A DNA stretch of 64,000 bases from Melieria omissa (GCA_963971225.1 OZ020269.1:97447040-97511039), one strand, 5' to 3'. Numbered from the stretch's first letter, positions 48,931 through 61,130 are shown. Notes: generated from the sequence alone by a model not told the origin. Made by a program: numbers and translations.

Positions 48931-51209
48931 CTAAAACTGAGGTATGCTCGAGACGCGATTATATTGCGCCTGTCGCTTGGCAACACGGAATGGGCAGCGC
49001 GTCATCATTGTGAACACAATGAATCCGCAGAAAGCAATCAACAACCAAAACACGTACATTAACAGATAAATGAAGCGACTAGGCAGCCACAGTACCGTAT
49101 AGCTGAGCTTATAATTCTCTGCAAGTTTCGAGAAAACTTTGTATTAAAAACGAGATCTCAAATGGCTGCAACCAATGGCGCACACTCACCCAGTACACCG
49201 TAGCCTAGTCCCATTTTCATTTTTCCCATACGATACGATGCCGTTGGCACCATAATCTCCAAGTAGCTGTGCTCTTTTTTCAGTGAGCGCAGATTAAAAT
49301 GACGCACAGCGTTCTCGTAGAAGTTCACCACTTTGGTGGAGGGATGCACAAAGATGCGCGACTCGTGCCAATGTCCCGAGAATATCACATGTGGATCGAG
49401 TTCGCTAAGCACGGCACGCAACAGCGGTCCGCCACCAATCAATATGGGCGCATGCGAAATGCCCACACGCAGCCGTTGCGCATTGTGCGCCCGATCGGGA
49501 TTTGTATAGTCCAGCATCATGCGATTGATTTTAAAGAAGCGCAACTGGTTCTCGTAGTCGAAGAGATCTTCGCGTTGGAATGTCTCCTCGAAACGTTGCA
49601 CATTCGAGTTGGAGATGTATTCACCATCCTCGCCGCCGATGTCATTGTCGCCGGGCACGTGCACGCGCTGCGCATACGGCGAGAACAATTTGAACTTTTT
49701 AAACTGAGGTGTATGGTTTGAGTTCGTATGAAATGTTTCACTTACGCGTATATTGTCGTTGGTGTGATAAATTCGTTGAAAACGTTTGGCGTACGCTTGA
49801 AATTCCGACTGGGTGGCGATGCTGCCCTCGTCCAATAGATCGCCCAGAAAGCAAACAATGTGCGGTTGTGTAAAGTCCAAAGCACGCGCGAATGTTTTCT
49901 CTAAGTACCTGTGGTGAAATGTTTTCTCATTAATTTATTGTACAAATTCAAAAAGTGTAAATATTTGGTAGAAAATAATTTAATTTTTTATTTTTTAGTT
50001 AAGCGTTAACAATTGGCTGAGTGGCTACATGACAAAACTAGACTGAATAACCAACGCAAGATGGAGTTTAAACTGAACCTTTGAGAAGGAAATGAAGAAA
50101 CTGTCTCTACTCACCTGTCCGAATCCCATCTGGAAATGGGCCCATAGAAGCTGTTTTCATATGAATGTCCAATCAACTGCGGATCAGCAACAAAAAGTAT
50201 GCGCGTGCAATTGTCTGCAAGAAGCATTAAATTTTAAATTTTTATTTAAATAACAAATATTATGGAAATTCAAATTCCAACATTTACCATATTTGCAATC
50301 GATCTGCTGCCAGGACAACTGATTAATGTAATAAATAATAAATTCATTGAAAAAGGCCAACAGCAGCGTAAGCGTGATGAGCGCCCGCAATACCAGTCTG
50401 CAATGTCAAAGAGCTCCAAACAGTAAATAACAAAATTAATTCACCACAATTATGCAAGCCACACCACACGCAACGGTGGTGCTGATAAATGCTTTAAATA
50501 ACAATAACAACAACAAAAAAAGGAATATCGGGAACAACGCACCTATTAACAAAACGCAACGATGCCATCGTCAACGCGAACGCACCGCGCTGCAGGCCGA
50601 CGCCGGCTGCTTACTTTTGCTGCTCGCTTTATTGCTGTAAATGAGCGCCAAACAAATGGAACTCTCGCTTGTGTTGTGTACTGCACTGGCAGCGGTTTCT
50701 GTGGGCTGGTGACTATGGCTGTGGGCGCACACGCTGCCATTTAATTACACAATATTTTCCGATAATTGCTGTCGTTACGTTGTGTCTATCGTAGCAAAAA
50801 TGTAACGTGGAGGCGCGCTGTTTATTTATACTTATTTTTAGCTCTCTTGTTGCCAGGATATGTGCTGAGTGTCGGCGATATGAAACGCTGTATGTGATAT
50901 AAAGTCACCGGCCCTTATTTTCGTTGCTGTGTACCACTTAGTGCCAGCAGTGCCAATTTTATGCCTCGATAGTGCAGTGATTAGTATGGGCGCTAGCATA
51001 CAAATAATTATTTTAAATTAACTAACATCATGGAGTAGTTTTCAATTAACTTACCTTAAAATTTCATTTGTAGTTACTGTGCTTGCACGCACTCGACGCG
51101 CTGCTGCCGCTATTCGCCGGTTAAACGGGCCACGAATGTGCCCTGTTTCGTTTCTTGGGCACAAATGCCGCCACTGCACAGCTCCACCACTAAGCACCAT
51201 CGTCGTCAT
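48931..51209 (-). CDS. MPPE1/PGAP5-like membrane metallophosphoesterase
   Basis: The human relative removes an ethanolamine phosphate from GPI anchors in the early secretory pathway. Proposed exons: 51055-51209, 50288-50397, 50115-50214, 49190-49908, 48931-49118; all GT-AG with matching phases, 423 aa (409 if a 42-nt segment at 49704-49745 is spliced out). Membrane segment about residues 53-76 (LVLRALITLTLLLAFFNEF then IIYY), matching the N-terminal anchor of MPPE1; phosphoesterase motifs VADPQLIG, GDLLDEG, PGDNDIGGE, GISHAP and SGHWHESR; a second membrane segment in the last exon (FIYLLMYVFWLLIAFCGFIV) before a short cytosolic tail. Two-membrane topology and length fit the family. Exon 1 is the weakest part: it is an open frame with an in-frame ATG (51209 or 51200) leading to a GTAAGT donor, chosen because the next exon has no Met. 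Confidence 0.85.
50401..51054. other. Intron 1 of the MPPE1-like gene
   Basis: Lies between the proposed first exon donor and the acceptor at 50398. GC-mixed; the plus and minus frames here (for example 50452-50744) overlap each other and show no domain. Confidence 0.4.
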
Positions 51210-52060
51210 CAACGTCGATAATTGTGAACAGCGCTGCCGTTGCCGATTCTGCTGCAGCTGCCGTTTCGTTTCGTAATTAGATTAGAGCACATTAACATTT
51301 TGGCTCGCGCTCAGCGCTCGCCACTTAATTATTGGCCATGCTGTTCCTGCTGCGTTACTCATTGTCAGTTTCGTCTTCTGCAAACTGGTGTTTTTTGGCT
51401 CGCTTGCTTGTTGGCTGTCTTTCTAACGTTCTATGTCACTATGTGTTTGTTATTGTTGCAATCGCCGTGTTGTCTCTTCCCTCCACTGCCTATCGATTGC
51501 AATCAGAAGCAGTTGAGTATTTTTCAAAGTTCATACTTCCCTCGTTTTTCCATCGCTTATCTGCTCTTTGTAGTTAGTGTTTTTGTTATAATATTCATAA
51601 ATAAAACGCGAAATTATTGATAAGCGAAAAGAAGCAAATAGTAAAACGTGCACAAAACAAAACCTCCACTGAGTGGAGCTGCTTCGGGGGTTTTTCAATG
51701 TGGCGTTGCCACACGACTGCTTCAAGTACAGTGCTTCTCAAACGCTAAACAAATTTAAAAGCTTTAAGTATATTTGAAATTTTCCTTAACACAAGTATTG
51801 TAAAAAATTAGGTAAATACCAAAAAATTTATAAAATAAAATGCTACACTAAAATCGATGGCAATACACCTAATTCTGTTTTTACACATTGGTACATTGGT
51901 CCCAGAAAAATCCGTGTAAAAAAGACATTGATCGTATGCAAATATAGGTGATTGGTTCCTTATCTATAAAACGTATTAAAATTATTGAAAAACAAGGATA
52001 AAATATTTAACAAAAATAAAAAAATATAATAAATTGAATGAATATAAAATATTTTTTGGC
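51210..52060. other. 5' flank of MPPE1-like gene and spacer
   Basis: 51210-51620 has a plus-strand frame rich in Leu, Cys and Phe that looks like chance coding in GC-mixed DNA; it is more likely promoter and 5'UTR of the minus-strand gene. The rest is AT-rich. Confidence 0.35.
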
Positions 52061-52063
52061 TTA

Positions 52064-52403
52064 CCGTAGGAACACAATTGGAGCGTAAGAGCGTATTTAC
52101 GTTCGACGTATTGCGTTGTCAAATTAAATTTCATGTATTTCTATAAAATCGCACACAATTGACGACGCAAGCGTATGAACGTAAAAGCGTTGTATGTTCA
52201 CTTAAATCTATTTCTATTTTTTACGCCGCGTATGGGCGTATTATTCATTTTGTGACAATTGAAAAACGTATTTTGAGTATTTTATACGTTGTTGCTCACG
52301 CTGGAATTGTGAGCAAGGAAACGGGTGAACGTATTTCAACATCGTATTTACGCCGTACGCCGTGCGCCCCTTACGTCCATACGCTCCAATTGTGTTCCTA
52401 CGG
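52064..52403. mobile_element. PIF/Harbinger-like MITE
   Basis: 340 bp with 24-bp perfect inverted ends beginning CCGTAGGAACACAATTGGAG, flanked by TTA on both sides (52061-52063 and 52404-52406). The interior is rich in ACGT-containing motifs (TACGT, GCGTA) in both orientations. Three-bp TTA duplications are typical of PIF/Harbinger. Confidence 0.85.
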
Positions 52404-52406
52404 TTA

Positions 52407-53313
52407 CCTTTTATCTTAATGCGTTAAAATTAAAATAAATGTAACATTGGAAAAACAATTTGCCTATAAAAAATTTTACCAAACACGTCTGATTGCATTT
52501 ATAGTTCACAAAATATTAACACATTTAAATTGCTCTGACAAATAAATTTGCTTTTATCCACAAAAAGGGAATTTTCCTAAATTTGTGATATGTGCATATT
52601 TCGCAAAAATTCAATTTGACCAAAAAATGTTAAGCCTAAAAGGTTTTGAATTCTGCTAAATGAAAAAAAATCGTGTAAAATGAATGTACAATTTTTTTAT
52701 TTTCAAACCGTGGAAAAACAGAGTTAGGTGTATTTGAAATTTTTCTTTAGCAAATATTGTAAAAAATTACTTAAATACCATACGATCAATGTTAAATTGT
52801 TTTCATGAGCTAAAAATTTTATGAAATAAAATGTTACAATAAAATCGATAGCATTATGTTAGGTTATCATTTTAAATATCTTTTAAGTACAAATTTGTGG
52901 TTCTTACACTTTTTAAGAATTTAAATTATATTCGTTTTCAGGATATTACTCATTTTCCATGCGTCCACTACATTTTATTGTTTTTTATTATAAATCTTAC
53001 AGAGTTAAAATTAAAACTTAAAAAAAATTCAACCAATTTGAATATTTCTGCTGCAAGAACATATCAGTAAATCTTATCGCATTATTAAATGTTAACTTTT
53101 CTATTTGTATTCAGTGTATATTGAAAACAAATTTTCATAACTTTCTCTTGATTTCTAGCTTAAGCACAAAATTAGTAAAAACAAAAATCTCTTTTCAACA
53201 GCTGGCAGCACTGATTAGTCCTAAATGTAAATGTAAACAAAAATCAGCTGCGCTATGGCCATTGCATGAATTTTCTCGCTTCCATAACCTTAATCAACAA
53301 TATGGTGCATCGT
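52407..53313. other. 3' flank of the ZAD zinc-finger gene
   Basis: AT-rich; should include the 3'UTR of the minus-strand zinc-finger gene. No repeat or other gene recognised. Confidence 0.4.
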
Positions 53314-54294
53314 CTATACTTCCTCCTTCACTTTCTGCTTGGTGTTGGCACGCTTGTAGACTTTGTCGAAATTCTCAGCGCGGCCATCCGAATGCGAGGA
53401 TAGATAGTGGCGCCGCAGCGTGAAGGTGCGCGTGAACGACTGCTGACACTCGGGATCGGGACACTTGTAGCGTCGTGGCCCATGTCGCTGTTTGGTGTGC
53501 TCGACCAGATGTACCTCGCGCGTGTAGGCACATCCGCACTCGTTGCACATGTACTTCTTGTCTTCGGGCAGAATCTTGTGGTCCAACTGTATGTGCCGAT
53601 ATAGCGTGGGTTTCCAGGAGAAGCGCTGCGTGCACAGCGTGCACTCGTAGATGTTGGGATCGTAAATTTTGTGCACGTCGCGCTTGTGCTCTATCAGCCG
53701 GCGACCAGTTTTCGTACTGTAGTCGCAGTGATCACAATTGAATATTGGCTGCTTTGAGGTGCGATCTTTTGTTGTTCGCTGTTTGCGCGCAGGCTGCTCG
53801 TTCACAAGGCACGCGTCGTCCAGTTCCGCAGTTGACAATTCACCCTGCGACAGCGACATTTCGCTGGTCGGCAACTCATTCTGTAGCGCCTCGTAATTCT
53901 CAAAGCTCTCGTCAAGTATTTCCAACTGTTCGTGTTGCTCGCAATCTACCTCTGCCTGAATGTCCTGCTCTGGGTTTTCGATGGCCAGAGTTCGCTGCGC
54001 TTGCAAACGCTGCTCGGACTCTTGACAGCGCAGTATGATGGTCTGCGCCACAAGCGCTGCGGTGGCGCAACGAGCGCAGATTTGTGCACCAGGCTCAGTG
54101 CGTCGAGTGATCTGTTCAAGTCAGAAAATCATTGGTTTAATTTGTAATTGTCTGTTGCAGTCTCAACGCACCTGCACGCCACTGATGTTGTAAATGACAT
54201 TCGGCAAATATTCATTCTTTTTGTTGCTGTAAATTGTACAGAGATCTGGCTTTACTTTTAGACAAATGCGACAAAAGTTTTTGATTTTAGACAT
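53314..54294 (-). CDS. ZAD-C2H2 zinc-finger protein
   Basis: Probable nuclear DNA-binding transcription factor. Two exons, 54172-54294 and 53314-54111, joined GT-AG in phase 0, 306 aa. Exon 1 and the start of exon 2 form the zinc-finger-associated domain: FCRICL near residue 7 and ICARCA near residue 50 supply the four Cys. An acidic, Glu/Gln-rich linker follows. Four C2H2 fingers lie at about residues 165-280: CDHC..H..H, CTLC..H..H, CNEC..H..H and CPDPEC..H..H (the last with a four-residue Cys spacing), then a basic tail ending VKEEV. ZAD-C2H2 genes are numerous in flies; I cannot assign an ortholog. Confidence 0.92.
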
Positions 54295-56254
54295 TTTTAA
54301 ATTAACACGGTCTTTAACGTAGTTTTAATGTAATAAGTAAATAATTTTGCTGCTTAAAATACTTTTCCTATTTGCTTTGTACAGCTTTTCCAAAGACTCT
54401 CAAACTTTCGCTATTACGTTCGCTTTGCGCGATTACGAAAGTGGTGCTGCCATATCAGGAAAGAAATTGCATCGTGTTTTTATAAACATTTATTGCCGAA
54501 CAATGGGCTGAAAATATATTTTTTACATATAAAATGTGTACTTTTGTGCAGTCATAAGGTTTGTGTTTGTAAAGGCTGGGAAAAGGTAAAAATTGTGTCC
54601 ACCAAATTAGGTGCGTTCCAGATGCTGATTTGAGTTCCAATTTAGGCCTTAAGCCTCTACAGTATTTTTAAAAATTATAATGAAATCCTTCTATTGGTTA
54701 TATTGTCTTTAACTATTCTAAAAAATTTCAATTGTCCTAAAAAACAGTAAAAAAAAAATTTTATTTGAATTTCGCTGTCTTCGATTGAGTGAATAACCTT
54801 GCGATGACAAAGTGGCATTTAAATTCGAAATTAACGTTTTTGTTTTTTTGGTGTTGTGGAGCTGGTGTGGCGTTGTGTCCTTTAGACAGCGGGATATGTT
54901 TGCTAGCGTAGCCGAATTACAAACACAAAACACCACCACACGAATCCAGGCGCACAACACTGGGCACCGTTACATAAATCTTCGAGTTTATGAGCATCAA
55001 TAAACGTCGTGGAGAGCAGAGCGACGTCGTCGGCGGTGGTAAAAGTGATTTGCGTTATGCTGCGTGGCACTGAGTGACTGGCGCTGGCACTGGAGTTGGG
55101 CCAGCAATTACTGCCACCCCTTACAGAAATAATAGAAGCGCTCTGCCTTTACTGTTTCGCACAACGCCAAACAAAAACGGATTTTATAGCATTTGGTGTT
55201 GAAAGTACAAACTATTTTCCGTACGTCTCGGTGCTGAGTACGACGACAATGCGCCGCCGAGCAGGGGTTGGAAAAAACTATAAAATCCGAATTATGCGCA
55301 CGCAGCGGCGACTTTGTCGCAAGACGAACGCTCAGCCGACTTAGCCAGCATTGCTACTTCGTCGGCGCCCCATCATTGTCCTCATCATCATCATTGTCGT
55401 CATCATCAGATTAAGAATAGCAAAAACAAGCCAAACGATTTGTGTGCCCAGTCTACAATTGCCGGCACGTCTCTACGACCCGCAGTTGGTGCTGCATAAA
55501 TTTCCAACCTTTGACTTCACCCGCATATGCTGCGGCGCCCAGTGCTCCCCTATGCACGACTCACACACACACACGCAAACAGTTTTATAGCGCAGCTTAG
55601 CTCTGGCCGTAATATGCATACGGGGACTTTTGCTCATTTCCAGGACGTCCGCATGTCCTGATGCCTTGAATTGGACTTCGTGGCCGCTTCTTGTGTTATC
55701 AGTCGCTGACATGACAGAAATTTCGTTGTTGTTGTCTCGTGGAAAAGCCTCATAAAAAAGTCGTAAATTCCGAAATTGATGCAGAAAAAGTTGACGTTGA
55801 TTGCGAGCGGCCGCTGTGCCGGGAGTGGAATGAACTTTGCAGCTGCAATTTATTTGTTTACGACCGCTTACATTAATGCTCTGCGGTTGATATGTCGAGA
55901 AATGTTAATTGAGAATGCATTTTAGCTAAATTAATTTCAAAAAGCACGTTAGATAAACAATCTTATGCAAAACTAATTGCGCTAAGAAAGTGATTGAAAC
56001 TTTGATAAAATGTTTTAGCAGAGTTCCTTGAAGGTTTGATTACTAGATGGAAATTCGAATTGGAAAAATTCTAATTAAGAAAACGAATATCATTAGGAAG
56101 GAAATTTGTTCAAGGTTCAACTGAAAGGGAGAACTTTCAGTCCTGATAAATACTACAAAAATAAAAATACTAAATAAATACTTACTTAATAAAATAAATA
56201 AACACATTAAAAAATCATTAAAACATAAAAAATATTTAATTCAGGTAGCTATAC
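54295..56254. other. Intergenic, GC-mixed 54.8-55.9 kb
   Basis: Probable promoter of the ZAD gene near 54300-54450. 54980-55860 is GC-richer with short frames in all phases and a (CA)n patch at 55562-55578; no domain or splice pattern convinces me of a gene. Confidence 0.35.
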
Positions 56255-56262
56255 ATAGGTAG

Positions 56263-56997
56263 TAGGGATTGCAATCCCGGGGTCGCGAATCCCGTAATCC
56301 CGGGATCCCGCACAATTTCAGTCCCGAAAAATCCCGGGATTGACAAAATCCTATCCCGGGATCGACACAAAAAAAGCTTACTTTTTGCTTTTGTCACGTT
56401 GATTTCAAAATATGCAACCCTTCTTATTTAACACAAAAAATGAATTGCCCATTGCCTGTGACGTTTGAATAAGTGTTTGAAAAAGTGAATAACAATAGCT
56501 CTTTTTACAAATTTGTACAAACTAGCTCTGTTTTGGTACTTTTCCAGTACCGATTTGCCAGTAACCAAAATCAGAAGTGCAAACAGAAGTGCTTACGCTC
56601 CCAAAAATGAATCCATTCAAAAAAGTAAACAACCACTATTTTCTAAAAACATACAAGTTTCCTCTTCTTTACACTAATGTGACTGGTCACATTCACAATA
56701 CGCAAGGAAAATGGTGTATTGAACCAGAGAGATGCTTTTTTAGCAGGTTAGTCAGGTGATTTGGCAATTAAATGCGTTTTTAAGTTATTAGTCATCAATA
56801 TTTTGTTCTTAATTTTAAATTAAGTACACAGAATTGTATTTAATACATAGATATAATTTATTTGATTGAAAAAAAGTCTGAACTAGTTCCTTAAAGTAAT
56901 ATATTCAATCCCGAAAAAAATCCCGGGATTCCGGGATTATGATTTTCAGTCCCGAAAATCCCGGGATTGTAAAAATGGTCCGGGATTGCAAATCCTA
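56263..56997. mobile_element. Non-autonomous hAT element, 8-bp duplication
   Basis: 735 bp, ends TAGGGATTGCAATCCCGG and, from the right, TAGGATTTGCAATCCCGG. Flanked by the exact 8-bp duplication ATAGGTAG (56255-56262 and 56998-57005). Subterminal regions contain many copies of AATCCCGGGATT-type palindromes. No recognisable transposase; the 60-codon frame at 56577-56759 has no known domain. Confidence 0.92.
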
Positions 56998-57005
56998 ATA
57001 GGTAG

Positions 57006-57375
57006 GTAGATGGGTAGTTAGTAGGCAGGCAGTCATGACTGCTCGGAGCGGAGCACAAGTGGACCAAAGAGGCTATTCGAAAAAGGACAATTAATGAATC
57101 AGTTTGGGATAAAACAAAACTAATTAGCCTGTAAATAGTCTCATCATCCCCAAGTTCTCGAAAAAAAAACTCATTCAAGTGAATCCTTTTTCTCCAAAAA
57201 ATTACACGATAAGTACATAGAAGTTGATAAAGTTCTCCTTCTCTTCCTTAAGCATGCAATTTCTACACAAATCTCGCAAAAACCTGTAAGGACATCAATC
57301 ATGGGCCTCAGTTGATCCCTTTTTGGTGAGAGAAGTTCTATAGAACAACAAAAGTTCAGAGAAGGTTAACTTAAA
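57006..57375 (-). pseudogene. Non-LTR retrotransposon 3' fragment
   Basis: On the minus strand a frame gives FFFRELGDDETIYRLISFVL, aligned with the C-terminal part of the 20.3-21.2 kb LINE (FFFDNTEDLADRTIHSLLDF). It ends in a TAGG-type short-repeat tail (56998-57035), into which the hAT element at 56263 is inserted. Confidence 0.65.
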
Positions 57376-57675
57376 ATTTCGACGAAAAAAGCCAAAAAAT
57401 TGTAAAACATAAAAGTTATTTGAACAACTTTTCCTTTAATACTCTTGTTTTGATATGATTGAGGACTATATTTGATTTTAATTTAGTCGATAAATTTAAA
57501 TTTATTTATTTTTAATTTATTAAAAAAAAAACATAAAAGTTATTTGAACAGCTTTTCTTTCAATATTCTTGTTTTGATTTGTTTGAGGACTATATTTGTT
57601 GTTCATTCAGTCGATATATTTAAATTGAATTTTTTTTAATTTATCTTTTGTATATAAAAATTTTCCTTACATTAA

Positions 57676-59469
57676 CCCATTTTCGGCCGCTACCAGAAAT
57701 AGCCAATATTTTTGTAATTCCTTTTAAGGACTTACATTTAGGACCTTAATCAAGAATATTTTTGGATTTTTTTGGTGTTTTTTTTTTACAAAATTTTTTT
57801 TATAAATTAATAAAAATTCAATTTCAAATAAAAACAAATATATTTGTAAATAGTTTTAGTCAAATAATAATCAAGAATGAAAACAAACAATTGTTGGCTT
57901 ACATATGTACATACATGACGACTTCTGGTCAATGGTCGATTTTTCGACCACTGAAAAGTACGCGGTGCTGAGAGGTAAAAATATTTTCATAATCTTATGG
58001 ATATCAATTGATTACGGTAATTTGGTCTTTAGGCTTCGTAAATAACACTGCACAACAGCATGTCTGTTGCATGGAGTTTTTTACATGAATCTGAATCGTT
58101 TTTCCACGCTGTTTTCAAAACCATACTCCGTTTTTATGTAACAGCTCTAGTTTTTCCAAAAAATGGGCGTGTCACTTTTTCGAATTTTCCTCGGCTTTTT
58201 TCTCGTTTTCGACTGTTATTTCTGAACCAATAATCCTATCGACATAATTTTTATATCGTTGCACTTACAACATTTCACGCCATCTTTCCTGACATTAATC
58301 AATTTTATGCGTTCTAAATGGGCGTGGTAATAAGGTTTCAAAGTAAGAAAATATTGAATTTCAAGGCGTTTTTTCTGATGGCGAAAATTGTACTGATGTT
58401 TCATAAATCAAGTTTCGAAGTATATGAATATCTTAAGAAGAAACATCAAGCAATACAACACAGCCAAATTATTTGGCGGAATACACATTCGCATCGAAAT
58501 AATAATAAAACTGTACCATAGCGATTTTCATCTCTTTTCATACCTTTTCCTTAAAAAATTAGGAGCCTCAAAATATGCTCTTTTATATGTTCAAATTTTA
58601 GTTTAGAATACAAGCAAAACACAAAAATATTCTGAATTTTTCGAAACAAAAAAAAAATTAAAAACTTTGCATATTTTCAGGCCCCTAATTTGTTAAGGAA
58701 AAAGTATGAAAAGTGATGAAAATCGCTATGGTACATTTTTCCTGTTATTTCGATGCGAATGTGTATTCCGCCAAATAATTTAGCTGTGTTGTATTGCTTG
58801 ATGTGTCGACTTTCATTATACACCTAACTCGTTAATTGTTTTACAAAAAATGTGTATGTTTTTGATCATCAAAGAAAACGCCTTAAAATTCAATTTTTTC
58901 CAACTTTGAGGTCCAATTACCGCGGCATTTTAACACTTATAAAAATAATTTGCTTTGGAAAAGAAGCCGTGCGGTGTTGTTAATGCAATAAGGTGAAATC
59001 ATGTCAATCGGTTTCTTGGTTTAGAAACTACGATCGAAAATATGGAAGAAGTTGAGGAAAAACTGAAAAAATGGCAGGGTACCTATATCTCACAAACTAG
59101 AGCTGCTAGAAAAAATTGAAGGGTAGATTCGGAATCAGCGCACCCAAATTAGTAAGAAACAGTGGAAAAACTCCATGCAACAGAAAAAAAGTGTTTTTTT
59201 GTTGCGCTGTGTAATCAATAATAAATCAATAATTTAAAAAGGTTATATATTTTTCAGAATATTCAAAATATGACTACAAAAATGCTTTTTTTCGTGCCTT
59301 CACCAACATCTCTAAAATTAGCTTTAAAAACAAAAAATATTATTTCGAGGGGTTACCAAAAGACCAAAGCTATTTTATGCATCAAAAGTTCAAAGATATA
59401 ATGTCTAAGTGCAGAGCTACTCTCCTTCAAAGTGGCTGGTCGAAAAATCGACCAGCGGCCGAAAATGGG
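57676..59469. mobile_element. Giant foldback element with TTAA-type ends, family U
   Basis: 1794 bp between TTAA at 57672-57675 and 59470-59473, ends CCCATTTTCGGCCGCT on both sides. The two halves are imperfect inverted copies through most of their length: for example GTTGCATGGAGTTTTT (58067) against AAAAACTCCATGCAAC (59168), and a well-matched core from about 58380-58620 against 58625-58870 including AATGTGTATTCCGCCAAATA. It has no long open frame. A GGTCGATTTTTCGACC palindrome sits near both ends. Confidence 0.85.
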
Positions 59470-59473
59470 TTAA

Positions 59474-61126
59474 AGTAACTTTATTATATAAATGTAATGT
59501 TTGTTGGAAATTGTAATGTACTAAATTATTATGAACAACTTTTGTTCTTTGGTACTTAATGAAGTTTAGTTTGACAGCTGTTTATCAATACTTCAAACAT
59601 TTTTACTTTGATCCCATTTTTTGGAACTCAAAACAAGAAGCCATGGATATAAATCCAATTGAACTAATGAATTACAATTAAACTAATAAATAAATTGAAT
59701 CATAAAATTTTATTTATCAATTCGTTTTAACAACAACTATTCTTATTCGTTCGTATATATATTCGTATAAAATTTGGTTCTCCAACGAATGCCAACAATA
59801 TCTGAGGTGCTGGACACAGTTACGTTTTGGGGCCTCGCATTACTTTTACATTCCGTCAGTTTTCCATTAGCCAACCAATCAACAAATACAAATATGAACT
59901 GCCATTTACTCGAACAATGAACTATAAACCAATCACACATTCTTTACACTTTACAACAACAATAAATAAACCCTCAACAAAAGCCCAAATGTGCCACACA
60001 CATAAGCAAAGCAGTATACTTCACGCCGTAAAATCTCTTTGAACTTGGTGCTCGGGCAGATTTTTTTGTTTATTCTTAAAAAACAAAAATAATAAATTAA
60101 ATATTCCTTTAGATGTTTCCAATAAAGTTTTGGCTGTTGGATTTTGTCGTATCGCAAGTGCTCAGCATTTTTATGCCAAATTAATGCGGCCACAAGAAGA
60201 CAAACAACACCGGTTTTATTATTGTCTGCCAGCCATATGTGCGGCCAATTTGTTGATGTTCATGTTCATGTGGTTGTTGTTGTTTTTTGGGTATTCATTC
60301 TTTTATATGCAATTTTATGGTGGGTGGTATTGAAAATCTCCAAGTTGGCGTAAAATGAGCGCAATGTGCCCGCGTCGTAATGCGAAGCGGCTAATCGCTG
60401 TGGAGCGATCGTGCTTATGCCGATGATGTCGTTGAGTTGCGTTGCTGCTTTGATGTTGCACCGCTGCGGCAGCAACATTTCGTATTTTATTGCATGCTTT
60501 AACGTTGCAACAGTTGCACACAATACACCAATGAAGCCATCAACATTAACGGCCACTGCCGCCTCAAATGTTGTTGCAGTTGCGTACGCGCTCACGCGAC
60601 TTCAGGCCAACGCCAGAACATGCAATAAGTTTATGCTTTTTATTGTGTTTAGTCTGGTGCATTTCTGATTTTACATAAAACTGTAACAAATGGCTTTGGT
60701 GCATTGCTTCGGTTGTGGCTGTCAGCATTGTTTGTTTGTGCGATGTGCGACGATCATAAAAGTGGGTTTGCTCTTGTGGGAAACGGAACTTTGGAAGGCA
60801 ATAAGCATATCAGGCCAGAGTTTTTAGATGCTGAGGAATATAAGACTTTAGTTAAAAGGGAATTACTGGTCGCGCCAAATTTATAACAACAAATTTGTGA
60901 GGAGAAAATGCCACAAAAATTTACTTGAACCTTTTGCTACTTTTTATAAATTTCTTAATTTTTTTTACCATGTGGCCAAGTTGCAACTTGCAACTTTTTG
61001 GGCGCCTGAGCTGTTTGTGATTCCATGAATGCATTTTTTTTGCTCGAACACAATATTTTAATTTCTTATGAGTATTTTGAAGTAAATAAACTGACTGTAC
61101 AGTCAGTCAGTCTCGTTTTTTCAAGG
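59474..61126. other. Gene-free sequence, GC-mixed 60.1-60.7 kb
   Basis: 60130-60670 is less AT-rich, with overlapping frames on both strands (for example 60266-60595 minus, 60704-60886 plus) that have no recognisable domains. No repeat boundaries seen. Confidence 0.35.
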
Positions 61127-61130
61127 CTAA

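Noticed and set aside
49299..49721. 140-codon plus-strand frame
   Set aside because: Antisense shadow of the MPPE1-like exon.
51240..51620. 126-codon plus-strand frame with hydrophobic stretches
   Set aside because: No domain, sits opposite the MPPE1-like 5' region, and composition looks like translated non-coding DNA.
60266..60886. Overlapping frames on both strands
   Set aside because: Mutually overlapping and without any domain; typical of GC-mixed non-coding DNA.
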